A stretch of 64,000 nucleotides of DNA, taken from positions 12,959,001 through 13,023,000 of the forward strand of contig NZ_JAPNKC010000001.1 of the NCBI RefSeq assembly GCF_026626705.1. Direction: 5' to 3'. The notes under the pieces are model-generated. The model did not search any database. It was not told the DNA's origin and saw only the letters and a program-made list of their open reading frames with translations. Positions 52,349 to 60,379 of this stretch are shown one piece after another. Both the position numbers and the translations under genes were made by a program. The stretch comes from Pyxidicoccus sp. MSG2 (GTDB lineage: Bacteria > Myxococcota > Myxococcia > Myxococcales > Myxococcaceae). Within the stretch, counting starts at the first letter, position 1. Each line of letters starts with the position of its first letter.

Positions 52349-52846
52349 TCAGAAGAGCGGGCCTGCAACATCCACCACGAGCTCGCCCCGGTTGGCGGCG
52401 GCGATGAGCTGTTTGGCCAATTGCTCACGCTCGGCCGGGAGAAGCCGCGGCAGCAACTCCTGAAGCTGGCGCCGGTCCTCCGTAGACCAGGTGCGCCGCG
52501 AGAGTCCCTCCTCGACGACGTCCTTCGCGCCGATGAACTCGGGACTCGGCGGCGCGGCGTCGGCCTCGTCGGTGGGCGCGTCCTCGCCCTTCTCGGGCGC
52601 TGGCGCCACGGCGACAGCCGGAGCGGGCGCGGGAGGAGGAATCGCCGCCGCATGCAACTCCTGGCGCACGGCGGCGCGGATGGCCTCGACATCCGTGGCG
52701 GCGACCGGTGCCGGCACGGGAGTCACACCCACCGCCTGGACCTGGGGCGGCGTGGCCGGAGATGGAGCAGGCGCGACGGCCAGCCACATGCCCCCCGCGC
52801 CCAGGAGCACTCCTGCTACGACGGCCAGGACCAGACGTGGGCTCAT
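52349..52846 (-). CDS. Small membrane-anchored protein with Ala/Pro-rich periplasmic stalk
   Basis: 165 residues from the ATG at 52846 (AGG seven bases upstream). One N-terminal transmembrane helix (RLVLAVVAGVLLGAGGMWLA) is followed by an Ala/Pro/Val-rich stretch to ~residue 95 and then a charged helical C-terminus (RRQLQELLPRLLPAEREQLA, KQLIAAANRGEL). No domain match. The upstream gene, encoding a secreted protein, ends 7 bp before it, so the two are probably expressed together and may work in the envelope. Confidence 0.5.
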   Translation of the reverse strand: MSPRLVLAVVAGVLLGAGGMWLAVAPAPSPATPPQVQAVGVTPVPAPVAATDVEAIRAAVRQELHAAAIPPPAPAPAVAVAPAPEKGEDAPTDEADAAPPSPEFIGAKDVVEEGLSRRTWSTEDRRQLQELLPRLLPAEREQLAKQLIAAANRGELVVDVAGPLF

Positions 52847-52853
52847 GGCGGAC

Positions 52854-53237
52854 CTACCGCAGGTTGTAGGAAGCGTTGACGCTGATGACCCGGTCACACG
52901 AGCCGTCGGCGTTCGCCACGAAGTAGAGGTAGGACGCCGGGTTGAGCGTCTGCACCACCTTCAGCATGTCGGCGTTGCTGGTGTAGCAGGACGCGTACTG
53001 CCCCGTGGCCGTCGTCGCATAACACGTCGCGGAGAAGCTGCCCGTGTCATAGGAGTACAGCGAGCAGCCGATGTACTGCTGCGTATCCGAGCTGAAGCGC
53101 GCCGTGGACAGGGTACCGTTGGCATTCGTCTGCCCCAGGCTGTCCGTCCAGATGCTCACCTGCTGCCCACCGCTGCTGCCCGCAAGGGCCGTCGACGACG
53201 CCACGACCAGCGTCGCGACCAGAGCCAGCTTCTTCAT
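52854..53237 (-). CDS. Small secreted Cys-containing protein
   Basis: 127 residues from the ATG at 53237 with GGAGG five bases upstream. A clear Sec signal MKKLALVATLVVASSTALA|G is followed by about 108 residues with four cysteines (IGCSLYSYD, ATCYATT, ASCYTSN, GSCDRV), which may pair as disulfides, and a Ser/Thr/Tyr/Asn-rich surface. The composition and short length suggest a periplasmic or extracellular adhesive or inhibitor-like beta-protein. No family is recognised. Confidence 0.55.
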   Translation of the reverse strand: MKKLALVATLVVASSTALAGSSGGQQVSIWTDSLGQTNANGTLSTARFSSDTQQYIGCSLYSYDTGSFSATCYATTATGQYASCYTSNADMLKVVQTLNPASYLYFVANADGSCDRVISVNASYNLR

Positions 53238-53426
53238 TGCGTCCTCCAGTGGCCCGGTCCATCCGGGCCGTTCCCCCTCCGGGGAAGTTCGAGCCAGCAA
53301 ACCCAGGGCTTCGCTCCGGCACGCAGTGCGCGCCGCCAGGCCCCGGGGGCCAGGTGCAGGTCCGTCATGCGGCGTTCTGCACATTCGAACGAGGACGGCC
53401 GATTTCCTTCGGAGGCCGGGGCCGGC

Positions 53427-53954
53427 TCAGTGGGCGGGGAACAGCTTCGCGGCGTCCGTGTCGCGTCGCAGCACGAAGAAGTACGGCTGCGGCATGCCGC
53501 GTGCGTCCATCGCCCCGAGCACCGTGCCGTCGTCCACCTTCCGGAAGACGTCGAGAATCGGCCGGTCGTCGTAGAGCATCGTCGCGCTGACCTTCCCCCG
53601 GTACTCGGTCAGTCGCAGGCGAGCCTTGAACGCGTCGGTCTCGACGTCCGCGCGATGCTGCCCCACGGCACCTTGAAGCGTGGGGGACGGCCACTTCCTC
53701 GGGTCCACGGGAAACACCGCCGAGCGGTCCGTGGTGAAGAACAACAACGGGTGCACACGTTCCCCGTCGAGGAACTGCTTGCCGTACCAGCCTGTCGCAC
53801 CGAGCAGACCATCCAGCGCGTGGCCCGTCCGCAGCTCGCTCCCCTTCCAGGTGCCACGCATGAATGCGAGGTCCACGGTGGGCAGGCTGTCGAACAGCGC
53901 AAACGCCTCCTCCGGGGAAATCCGCTCGGCCTTCACCGCCTCGTCGAACGTCAT
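53427..53954 (-). CDS. GXWXG/DUF4334-domain protein
   Basis: 175 residues from the ATG at 53954 (GGAGG upstream; a GTG nine bases earlier is less likely). N-terminal GXWXG domain: MRGTWKGSELRTGHALDGLL then WYGKQFLDGERVHPLLF. C-terminal DUF4334: LRLTEYRGKVSATMLYDDRP then IDVFRKVDDGTVLGAMD and YFFVLRRD-like residues. The family often sits near zinc alcohol dehydrogenases and may bind hydrophobic small molecules. Here the ATG overlaps the stop of such a dehydrogenase gene, indicating a shared pathway. The exact function is not known. Confidence 0.78.
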   Translation of the reverse strand: MTFDEAVKAERISPEEAFALFDSLPTVDLAFMRGTWKGSELRTGHALDGLLGATGWYGKQFLDGERVHPLLFFTTDRSAVFPVDPRKWPSPTLQGAVGQHRADVETDAFKARLRLTEYRGKVSATMLYDDRPILDVFRKVDDGTVLGAMDARGMPQPYFFVLRRDTDAAKLFPAH

Positions 53955-55072
53955 GGACTGCACCCTCCTTCCATGCGCAGCACCGGCTTGATGGCCGTGC
54001 GCGTTTCCATGTCATGAACCGCGTCGTTGATGGCCTCGAACGCATAGGGGCGGCTCAGCCGCTCCAGCGGGAATCGCCCCTCCGCGTGCAGCTTGACCAG
54101 ACGGGGGATGAACGTCTTCGGGTCCGCGTCACCCTCGATGATGCCCACCAGCCGCCTGCCGACGAGCAGCCCCATCATCGGCAGGGTGACGTTCGGGTTG
54201 TCGCGGCCGGGCAGGCCCAGCAGTCCGCACGTGCCCAGGGGCCGCGTCACGTCGAACGCCTGGCGCAGCACCTGCGGCAGGCCGACACACTCCAGCGCGA
54301 AGTCGACGCCCCCTCGCGTGCGCTTGAGAATCGTCTTCGTGAGGTCGGGCTCCGTCGCCAGGAAGGTGTCCGTGGCGCCCAGTTCCCGCGCGAGCTCGAG
54401 GCGCTCCGGGCGCAGGTCCACGGCGATGACCGAGGAGGCCCCCGCGACACGCGCCGCCATGATGGCCGCGAGGCCCACGGCGCCCGCCCCGAAGACGGCG
54501 AGCTGCTGCCCGGCCTGGAGCCGGAAGGCCTCGAGCACCGCGCCCGCGCCCGTCTGGAAGCCGCAGCCCAGCGGAGCGAGCAGCTCGGGAGGCACCGAGG
54601 CGTCGACCTTCACCGCGTTGTGCTGATGCGCGAGCACGTGGGTGGCGAACGACGACTGGTGGAAGAAGCTCGAACGGACGGGCTGCCCCTTCCAGCGCAT
54701 GGGGAACGAGCCGTCCGGCCGCGCCCCCGAGACATTGCCCGCCGGCCCAAGCTGGCAGTACGCGGGGTGCCCACCCACACAGGTGTCGCAGGCGCGGCAC
54801 GAGAAGTAGCTGAGCACCACCGTGTCGCCCGGCGCGAAGTCCGTCACCCCCTCCCCCACGGCCTGCACCACGCCCGTCCCCTCGTGCCCCAGCACCGCCG
54901 GCAGCGGGAAGCGGCCCGCACCCGCTCGGTACGTGAGGTCCGTATGGCAGATGCCGCTTGCGGTGATGCGCACCAGCAGCTCGCTCGCGCGTGGCGACTC
55001 CAGCTCGACCTCGTCGATGACGAAGGGGCCATTCACCTCATGCAGTAGCGCGGCACGAACGGACTGACCCAT
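53951..55072 (-). CDS. Zinc-dependent NAD(P) alcohol dehydrogenase (aryl-alcohol/XylB-like)
   Basis: 373 residues from the ATG at 55072; an in-frame ATG at 55120 is also possible. Typical medium-chain dehydrogenase: SGICHTDLTYRAG with catalytic zinc Cys/His, GHEGTGVVQAVGEGV, the structural zinc cysteines (SYFSCRACDTCVGGHPAYC), a second catalytic Cys in LGCGFQTGAGAV, and the nucleotide fold GAGAVGLAAIMAARVAGAS. The length and the LGCGFQTGAGAV segment fit aryl-alcohol dehydrogenases that oxidise benzylic or related alcohols. The gene overlaps the GXWXG/DUF4334 gene downstream and is divergent from the citrate-synthase-family gene (~200 bp). Confidence 0.85.
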   Translation of the reverse strand: MGQSVRAALLHEVNGPFVIDEVELESPRASELLVRITASGICHTDLTYRAGAGRFPLPAVLGHEGTGVVQAVGEGVTDFAPGDTVVLSYFSCRACDTCVGGHPAYCQLGPAGNVSGARPDGSFPMRWKGQPVRSSFFHQSSFATHVLAHQHNAVKVDASVPPELLAPLGCGFQTGAGAVLEAFRLQAGQQLAVFGAGAVGLAAIMAARVAGASSVIAVDLRPERLELARELGATDTFLATEPDLTKTILKRTRGGVDFALECVGLPQVLRQAFDVTRPLGTCGLLGLPGRDNPNVTLPMMGLLVGRRLVGIIEGDADPKTFIPRLVKLHAEGRFPLERLSRPYAFEAINDAVHDMETRTAIKPVLRMEGGCSP

Positions 55073-55274
55073 GGACGCATTGTTGGCACTCTGCCAATAA
55101 CTTCGCCACGAAAAATTCATGCCCCGTCCGTGCGACGGTGCTCCAGCGGAAGCGCCCCACCCTGCTCGCCCCCGTCCTTCCCGCGCGTGTACAGGGACGC
55201 ACTCATGTCGATTGTCGAATCGCGTTTCCAGGCTCGTGGCCGGGTCTTACTCCTCGTGCAGGAGGAACCCGAGC

Positions 55275-56372
55275 ATGGGCACGACAGAGGCAGCACCGCA
55301 GGCGGGGCTTGAAGGCGTCATCGTCGCGGATACCCGGCTGAGCGAAGTGGATGGCGAGCGCGGACGGTTGGTGATCGCCGGGAGTGATGTGGAGTCGCTC
55401 GCGGGCGCCGTCTCCTTCGAGGAGGTGTGCGCGAGGCTCTGGGCGCCGTACGCCCAGGAGCCGCTGCCCTCCTCGCTCCAGGCCGCGCTCGGGGAGGCGC
55501 GCGCGCGGGCCTTCGGTTTGCTGGAGGGGCTGGGCAATGCCCTCTCGGCCGAGGACGGGATGGACGCGCTCCGGGCCGCGATGGCCCATGTCCCCATCCA
55601 GCCGGGCAACGAGCGGGAGACGTTCCTGCTGCTGACAGGAGCCGCCGCGGTGTTCGCGGGCGCGTGGGCCCGGCGCAGTCGCGGGCTGGCGCCCGTGCGG
55701 CCGGATCCCAAGCTGCCGCATGCCGCGGACCTGCTGCGCATGGTCACCGGAGAGCATCAGCCCGAGCGCGCCGCCGGGCTCGATGCGTACCTGGTCACCG
55801 TCTCCGATCATGGCTTGAACGCCTCCACGTTCACCGCGCGCGTGATCACCTCGACGGGCTCGGATGCGGTGTCCGCCACCGTGGGTGCCATCGGCGCGCT
55901 CAAGGGCCCGCTCCATGGTGGAGCGCCGGGGCCCGTGCTGGACATGCTCGACGCCATCGCCCGACCGGAGAACGCGGCGTCGTGGCTGGAAGAGGAGTTG
56001 AAGGTCGGCCGCCGCATCATGGGGATGGGCCACCGCATCTACCGCGTGCGAGATCCTCGCGCCGCCGTGCTGGAGCGCGCCATCGAACGGCTGGAGCGCG
56101 GCGGGCTTCGGACCGACCGGCTCGCGCTGGCTCGGGCGGTGGAGCACGCCGCCGAGGAGCTGCTTCGTCAGCGCTACCCGGATCGCCCGCTGCGCGCCAA
56201 CGTGGAGTTCTACACGGCCGTGCTGCTCGACGCGGTGGGACTCGATCGGACGCTGTTCTCCACGGTCTTCGCCTGTGGGCGCGTCGCGGGCTGGCTCGGG
56301 CACGTCGCCGAGCAGCGGGCCACCGGCAAGCTCATCCGGCCCGCCTCCCGCTACGTGGGCACGCTGCCGTAG
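55275..56372 (+). CDS. Citrate synthase-family protein
   Basis: 365 residues from the ATG at 55275 (GGAGGA upstream; the longer open frame is not supported). It has the citrate/2-methylcitrate synthase landmarks: a N-terminal GxIVADTxLSxVDGExG segment, SDHGLNASTFTARVITSTGSD with the catalytic His and downstream KGPLHGGAPG (His), GMGHRIYRVRDPRA (active-site His/Arg) and a C-terminal NVEFYTAVLLDAVGLDRTLF (Asp region). The length is short for the family (about 370-430). Condenses acetyl-CoA or propionyl-CoA with oxaloacetate; which one is undetermined. Confidence 0.8.
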   Translation: MGTTEAAPQAGLEGVIVADTRLSEVDGERGRLVIAGSDVESLAGAVSFEEVCARLWAPYAQEPLPSSLQAALGEARARAFGLLEGLGNALSAEDGMDALRAAMAHVPIQPGNERETFLLLTGAAAVFAGAWARRSRGLAPVRPDPKLPHAADLLRMVTGEHQPERAAGLDAYLVTVSDHGLNASTFTARVITSTGSDAVSATVGAIGALKGPLHGGAPGPVLDMLDAIARPENAASWLEEELKVGRRIMGMGHRIYRVRDPRAAVLERAIERLERGGLRTDRLALARAVEHAAEELLRQRYPDRPLRANVEFYTAVLLDAVGLDRTLFSTVFACGRVAGWLGHVAEQRATGKLIRPASRYVGTLP

Positions 56373-56388
56373 GAGCTCCCGCAAAAGG

Positions 56389-56420
56389 GCCCGTAACCCC
56401 TGAGGGTTACGAGCCGTTTC
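56389..56420. terminator. Bidirectional hairpin between citrate-synthase and PQQ-dehydrogenase genes
   Basis: Arms GGCCCGTAACCC (56389-56400) and GGGTTACGAGCC (56405-56416) pair with one mismatch around a CTGA loop. On the plus strand GTTT follows; on the minus strand the hairpin is followed by CTTTT. It closes the citrate-synthase transcript and could also stop minus-strand transcription. Confidence 0.7.
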
Positions 56421-56423
56421 AAG

Positions 56424-56453
56424 TGGACGCGGCGGGAATCAAACCCTCGGACA
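56424..56453 (-). ncRNA. Degenerate tmRNA/tRNA-like 3' end
   Basis: Read on the minus strand: GTCCGAGGGTTTGATTCCCG then CCGCGTCCAC, directly followed by the hairpin at 56389-56420. This closely resembles the 3' end of tmRNAs (GGACGCGGGTTCGATTCCCG then CCGCCTCCACCA). The T-loop has TTTGATT in place of TTCGATT, the C56 position lost, and the CCA is replaced by CTT. No upstream tag or acceptor partner is complete. It looks like a decayed copy left by integration rather than a working RNA. Confidence 0.45.
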
Positions 56454-56496
56454 AGGCCCCCCGGCGCCTCCACTGCCGCGGGACCTGAGAACCTCC

Positions 56497-58590
56497 CTAC
56501 TGCCCGAGCAGGACGCGGAAGATCTTCTCGTTGCTGTTATCGGGGATACTGTCCTTGTCGCCCTGGTTGGTGGTGGTCAGCCACAGGTTGCCGTCGGGGG
56601 TCGGCTCGACGGTGCGCAACCGGCCGTAGGTGCCGACGAAGAACTGCTGCACGTTGGTCAGGCTTGAGCCGCTGATGACCTCGCGGTAGAGGCGGGAGCC
56701 GCGGGCGCAGGCCACGTAGAGCACGTCGCGGACCACCGTGATGCCGGAGCAGGAGCCCTCCGACGTGGGGTAGGTCTGCTTCGGGGCGATGTACCCGGCC
56801 GTCGCGCAGCCCGAACCGCCCTGGGACATCGTCCCCTCACAGTTCGGCCAGCCGTAGTTCCCGCCCTTCTGGATGAGGTTGGTCTCGTCCATCACGGAGT
56901 TGCCGAACTCCTGCTCCCAGAGGCGGCCCTGGGAATCGAAGGCCAGCCCCTGTGGGTTGCGGTGGCCGTAGCTCCACACGAAGTTGCCGAAGGGGTTGTC
57001 GGACGGGATGGTGCCGTCGGTATTGAGCCGCAACACCTTGCCGGCCAGGTTGTTGATGTCCTGCGCATAGGCGCCGTTCTGGGCATCCCCGGTCGCCGCG
57101 TAGAGCTTCCCGTCCGGTCCGAAGCGCAGGCGCCCACCGTTGTGGAACTTGTTGCGGCCGATGCCCTGGAGCAGCACCTGGAGCGAGGCGGTGTTGAGGG
57201 TCCCGTTCTCGTACCGCAGGCGCACGATGCGGTTGTCGGTGGGCGAGGTGTGCATCACATAAAGCCAGCGGTCGCTGGAGAACGTGGGGGAGATGGCGAG
57301 CCCCATCAGCCCGCCCTCGCCGTCGGTGCTCTGCACGTTGGGGACGGTCCCCACCGACGTCTGCTGCCCCGTCGCCGGGTCCAGGCGGACGATGTTCTGC
57401 GCGTCCCTGCGACCGTAGAGCACCGAGCCGTCCGGCAGGTTCACCAGGCCCCACGGGATGTCCGTGTCGGTGGCGACCTGGGTGACGGAGCAGACGGCGT
57501 TCGTGCAGGCCTGGCCGGTGGTGACCGTCACGGCCGAGCTCCGGGCCGACGCATTGCCCTGGGCGTCGCGGGCGAGCACGGCGTAGGTATAGGCCGTGTT
57601 CGGAGAAAGGCCGCTGTCGACGAAGCTCGTCCCGGGCGGCGAGCCGGACACCGTTCCAATCTTCACGTCCCCTCGGAACACGTCATACGCGCTCACGCCC
57701 TGGTTGTCGGTGGACACGCTCCAGCTCACGGTCACGCTGGTACCCGTGGCGGTGGCGGTGACACCGGTCGGCACTGTGGGAGGCTGGGTGTCCGTCTGGC
57801 ACGGTGGCGGGGTGATGGAGAGCGTGGCACTGCCTTGCGAGACATTGCCCGCCGCGTCCCGCGCGTTCACGTAAAGGCCCCAGGTCGCGCCAGGGACCAC
57901 GGTCAGACCGGTGGACACCGTGGCGCCGGAGACGGACTTCATGAGCTGGCCGTCGTGGTAGACGTCATAGAAGGCGACCCCCTCGTTGTCCGTGGACGGA
58001 GACCACGAGAGCGTGGCCGAGTTGCACGTCACGTAGGACAGGGTGAGCCCCGTGGGCACCGTGGGGGGCTGGGCATCGGGCGGCAGCGACCACTGCTGGT
58101 TTGTCTGGCCGTTGCAGTTCCAGACAATCACCGGCGAGCTGTTGGCGGTGGCCTGGCCGGACACGTCGAGGCACAGCGACGACGCCGTATGGACCACCGC
58201 GCCATTGGCGTTGCGGCCCCACCGCTGGTTCGCCGCCCCGGTGCAGGCGCCGATGACCGCCCTGGCCCCGGCGCTGGCCGTCGCGGGCTGGACGCACCAG
58301 GCGCCGTCGAACACTCGCAGCTCGCCCTCGGGCGTGAACAGGAACCGCTGGTTCCCCTGCCCGTGGCAATCATAGATATTGAGCCCCTGCCCCGACGTCT
58401 GGCTGTTCTGGGCCACGTCGAGGCAGCGGCCGGACTGCACGCCGATAAGCCGGGTGCCCGCAATCAGCGCGGCGGCTTGCGTTGAGAGCCCGGGGTCGTC
58501 CTCCGACTGCACTCCACAGGCAGCCACGGCGGCGAAGAGCAAAACCAGTCCGGTGCGGCGCACTACGACGGGCAGGTGACGAACGTGCAT
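56497..58590 (-). CDS. Secreted lipoprotein: ricin-lectin, two FN3, PQQ-type sugar dehydrogenase
   Basis: 697 residues from the ATG at 58590 (AAGGAG seven bases upstream; the longer open frame lacks support). The lipoprotein signal ends AAC near residue 25. Residues 45-170 are a ricin B-type lectin domain (GRCLDVAQN, QGNQRF, NQRWGRN, SLCLDVSGQ, TNQQWSL). Two fibronectin III domains follow (PPTVPTGLTLS and PPTVPTGVTAT starts, about 180-360). The C-terminal ~320 residues are the soluble glucose/sorbosone dehydrogenase propeller (DIPWGLVNLPDGSVL, GEGGLMGLAISP, KFHNGGRLRFGPDGKLYA, YGHRNPQGLAFD, WEQEFG, NYGWPNCEG). It probably oxidises sugars at a carbohydrate surface. Cofactor use is inferred from the family. 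Confidence 0.82.
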   Translation of the reverse strand: MHVRHLPVVVRRTGLVLLFAAVAACGVQSEDDPGLSTQAAALIAGTRLIGVQSGRCLDVAQNSQTSGQGLNIYDCHGQGNQRFLFTPEGELRVFDGAWCVQPATASAGARAVIGACTGAANQRWGRNANGAVVHTASSLCLDVSGQATANSSPVIVWNCNGQTNQQWSLPPDAQPPTVPTGLTLSYVTCNSATLSWSPSTDNEGVAFYDVYHDGQLMKSVSGATVSTGLTVVPGATWGLYVNARDAAGNVSQGSATLSITPPPCQTDTQPPTVPTGVTATATGTSVTVSWSVSTDNQGVSAYDVFRGDVKIGTVSGSPPGTSFVDSGLSPNTAYTYAVLARDAQGNASARSSAVTVTTGQACTNAVCSVTQVATDTDIPWGLVNLPDGSVLYGRRDAQNIVRLDPATGQQTSVGTVPNVQSTDGEGGLMGLAISPTFSSDRWLYVMHTSPTDNRIVRLRYENGTLNTASLQVLLQGIGRNKFHNGGRLRFGPDGKLYAATGDAQNGAYAQDINNLAGKVLRLNTDGTIPSDNPFGNFVWSYGHRNPQGLAFDSQGRLWEQEFGNSVMDETNLIQKGGNYGWPNCEGTMSQGGSGCATAGYIAPKQTYPTSEGSCSGITVVRDVLYVACARGSRLYREVISGSSLTNVQQFFVGTYGRLRTVEPTPDGNLWLTTTNQGDKDSIPDNSNEKIFRVLLGQ

Positions 58591-58738
58591 TGAGACGCTC
58601 CTTGGTGTGCCACCTCCTTCCCGGTATTCACGGTGTGGCTCAAGCAATCTTTTTGCATCTGCATCAGCGTGTGTTGAACGCTGGGCAGCAGGAGCCTGGA
58701 CGTCCAGGCTCCGTGCCGCATTCCCACCCTCATGGGCT

Positions 58739-60121
58739 TCAGTCGCCCTCGCTCCCGGGAGCCACGGCGATGCCATGGCGCGCGAGCAACCGCCGGAGCT
58801 GCGTGCGATGCATGCCGAGCGCCCGCGCCGCGGCGGCCACGTTGCCACCCTGCTGGCGCAGCGCCTCCTCGATGCGCGCCTTCTCCCCGGCCTCCAGGGG
58901 TGGCGCCCGCGAGGACACTTCTCGCCTGACGCTTCCCGTCTCCATCGGCACCGGAGTCGACATCGCGGGCCCGAACGCGGTGCCGGCGCTCGGGCTCAGG
59001 TGGAGGGCCTTCACGCGCGCCTCGCCGCCCAGGAGCGCGGACTGGACGGCACTGCGCACCTCGACCCGCAGCTCCCGGACATTCCCTGGCCAGGGCCGCA
59101 GCAGGCACTCCTCCACCAGCGACACGTGCATTCCCAATCCGGGCGCCACCTGCCGCACCTCCTGCTGGAGCAACAGGGGAATCTCCTCGGGGCGCTGACG
59201 CAGCGGCGGCAGCATCACCTCCGGCCTGCCCAGGCGGAAGTAGAGGTCCTCCCGGAGATGCCCGCCCGCCACCCGCGCGCGCAGGTCCTTGTTGCTCGCG
59301 GAGCAGACGTGAAGGTCCACCGGCTTCGGCTTCGAGGCGCCCAGCGAGAGGACCTCCCGGCTTTCCAGCACTCGCAGCAGCTTCGCCTGGACGGACAGGT
59401 CCAGCTCCACCACTTCATCCAGGAACAGCGTGCCGCCGTCCGCGGCCTGGACGTAGCCCTGGGCATCCGCGTCGGCCCCGGAGTACGCGCCGCGCCTGGC
59501 GCCGAACAGCAGCCGCTCCGCGAGGCTCTGGGGAATCGCTGCGCAGTTGACCGCCACGAAGGGCCCCGCGCCTCGGGGCCCGCTCTGATGGAAGGCACGC
59601 GCCACGCCCTCCTTGCCCGCACCGCTCTCCCCGTGGATGTGCAGCGTGGACCCGACCTGCGCCAGCCGCGCCACTTCCGCCAGCAACCGTTGCATGGCGT
59701 GGCCGCGCACGAAGCCGTCCCGGAGCACCACGCCGTGCCGCGCCAGGGGACCCACGTCCGCGCAGGGGACGAACAGCGAGTCCCCCATGCGGAGGACCCG
59801 CTGGACTTCCTGCGGCGTTCTGGCGGGCACCTGCTTCCCCTCCACGAACGTGCCGTTCTGACTGCCGAGGTCCGTCACCCAGAAGCGTCGCCCATCGAAG
59901 TGGACGCGAGCGTGACGCCGGGACATGCGCGGGTCCTGGACCTCCCCCAGCTCAACGGCGCCCCGCCCCAACTCCAGGGCCCCGTCCCGCAGCGGCAACA
60001 CCTCCGCCATCGCCGCGTCCCCGCTGAACAGGCGCAAGAGACCCGGCACCTTCTCCTCACCGGAGCCGCTCGCGCCTCCGCTGGCTCCGCTCGGCTGCAG
60101 GGTCGATGGGTCCTTCTCCAT
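58739..60121 (-). CDS. Sigma-54-dependent activator with N-terminal FHA domain
   Basis: 460 residues from the ATG at 60121. FHA domain at about 45-110 (GRGAVELG, MSRRHARVHF, DLGSQNGTFV), which binds phosphothreonine. AAA+ domain at about 140-370: Walker A GESGAGKE (164-171), the sigma-54 contact loop GAYSGA (211-216, for GAFTGA), Walker B GGTLFLDEV (229-237), and WPGNVREL. The C-terminal Fis-type HTH is at 415-455 (GNVAAAARALGMHRTQLRRL). Myxobacteria use many FHA enhancer-binding proteins downstream of Ser/Thr kinases. The kinase-TPR gene (61642-64000) and the ADYC lipoprotein gene nearby could be partners. Inverted repeats just upstream (60145-60177) may be its own binding sites. Confidence 0.9.
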   Translation of the reverse strand: MEKDPSTLQPSGASGGASGSGEEKVPGLLRLFSGDAAMAEVLPLRDGALELGRGAVELGEVQDPRMSRRHARVHFDGRRFWVTDLGSQNGTFVEGKQVPARTPQEVQRVLRMGDSLFVPCADVGPLARHGVVLRDGFVRGHAMQRLLAEVARLAQVGSTLHIHGESGAGKEGVARAFHQSGPRGAGPFVAVNCAAIPQSLAERLLFGARRGAYSGADADAQGYVQAADGGTLFLDEVVELDLSVQAKLLRVLESREVLSLGASKPKPVDLHVCSASNKDLRARVAGGHLREDLYFRLGRPEVMLPPLRQRPEEIPLLLQQEVRQVAPGLGMHVSLVEECLLRPWPGNVRELRVEVRSAVQSALLGGEARVKALHLSPSAGTAFGPAMSTPVPMETGSVRREVSSRAPPLEAGEKARIEEALRQQGGNVAAAARALGMHRTQLRRLLARHGIAVAPGSEGD

Positions 60122-60144
60122 GGGCCGTCATCCTACGCGGCTCC

Positions 60145-60177
60145 TGGCACACGACGCAGGTGCCAGCAGGTGTGCCA
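60145..60177. promoter_or_regulatory. Nested inverted repeats upstream of the FHA activator gene
   Basis: TGGCACAC (60145-60152) and GTGTGCCA (60170-60177) form an 8-bp inverted repeat. A nested one, CTGGCAC/GTGCCAG, spans 60144-60166. They lie 24-56 bp upstream of the activator's ATG and ~200 bp before the ADYC gene, so they could serve as an autoregulatory or enhancer site. No clear sigma-54 promoter (TGGCAC-N5-TTGC) was found alongside. Confidence 0.4.
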
Positions 60178-60379
60178 CGCAGGGGGGCTCCACCCGGGAC
60201 GCGTGAAGAAGTGCCCGAGATGATTGACGAGCCCACGCTCCATCGCGCCAGAGTCCGTGTCAGCGAAGCAGGCACATGCCTTGCTTGGGCCGCGAGCGCT
60301 TCGTGCACGCGAAGCCAGTCGTTTCCATCCAGGGGCTGGGACGAACCCGCCCGCACACATCGAAGCGAGGGGACTCGAG

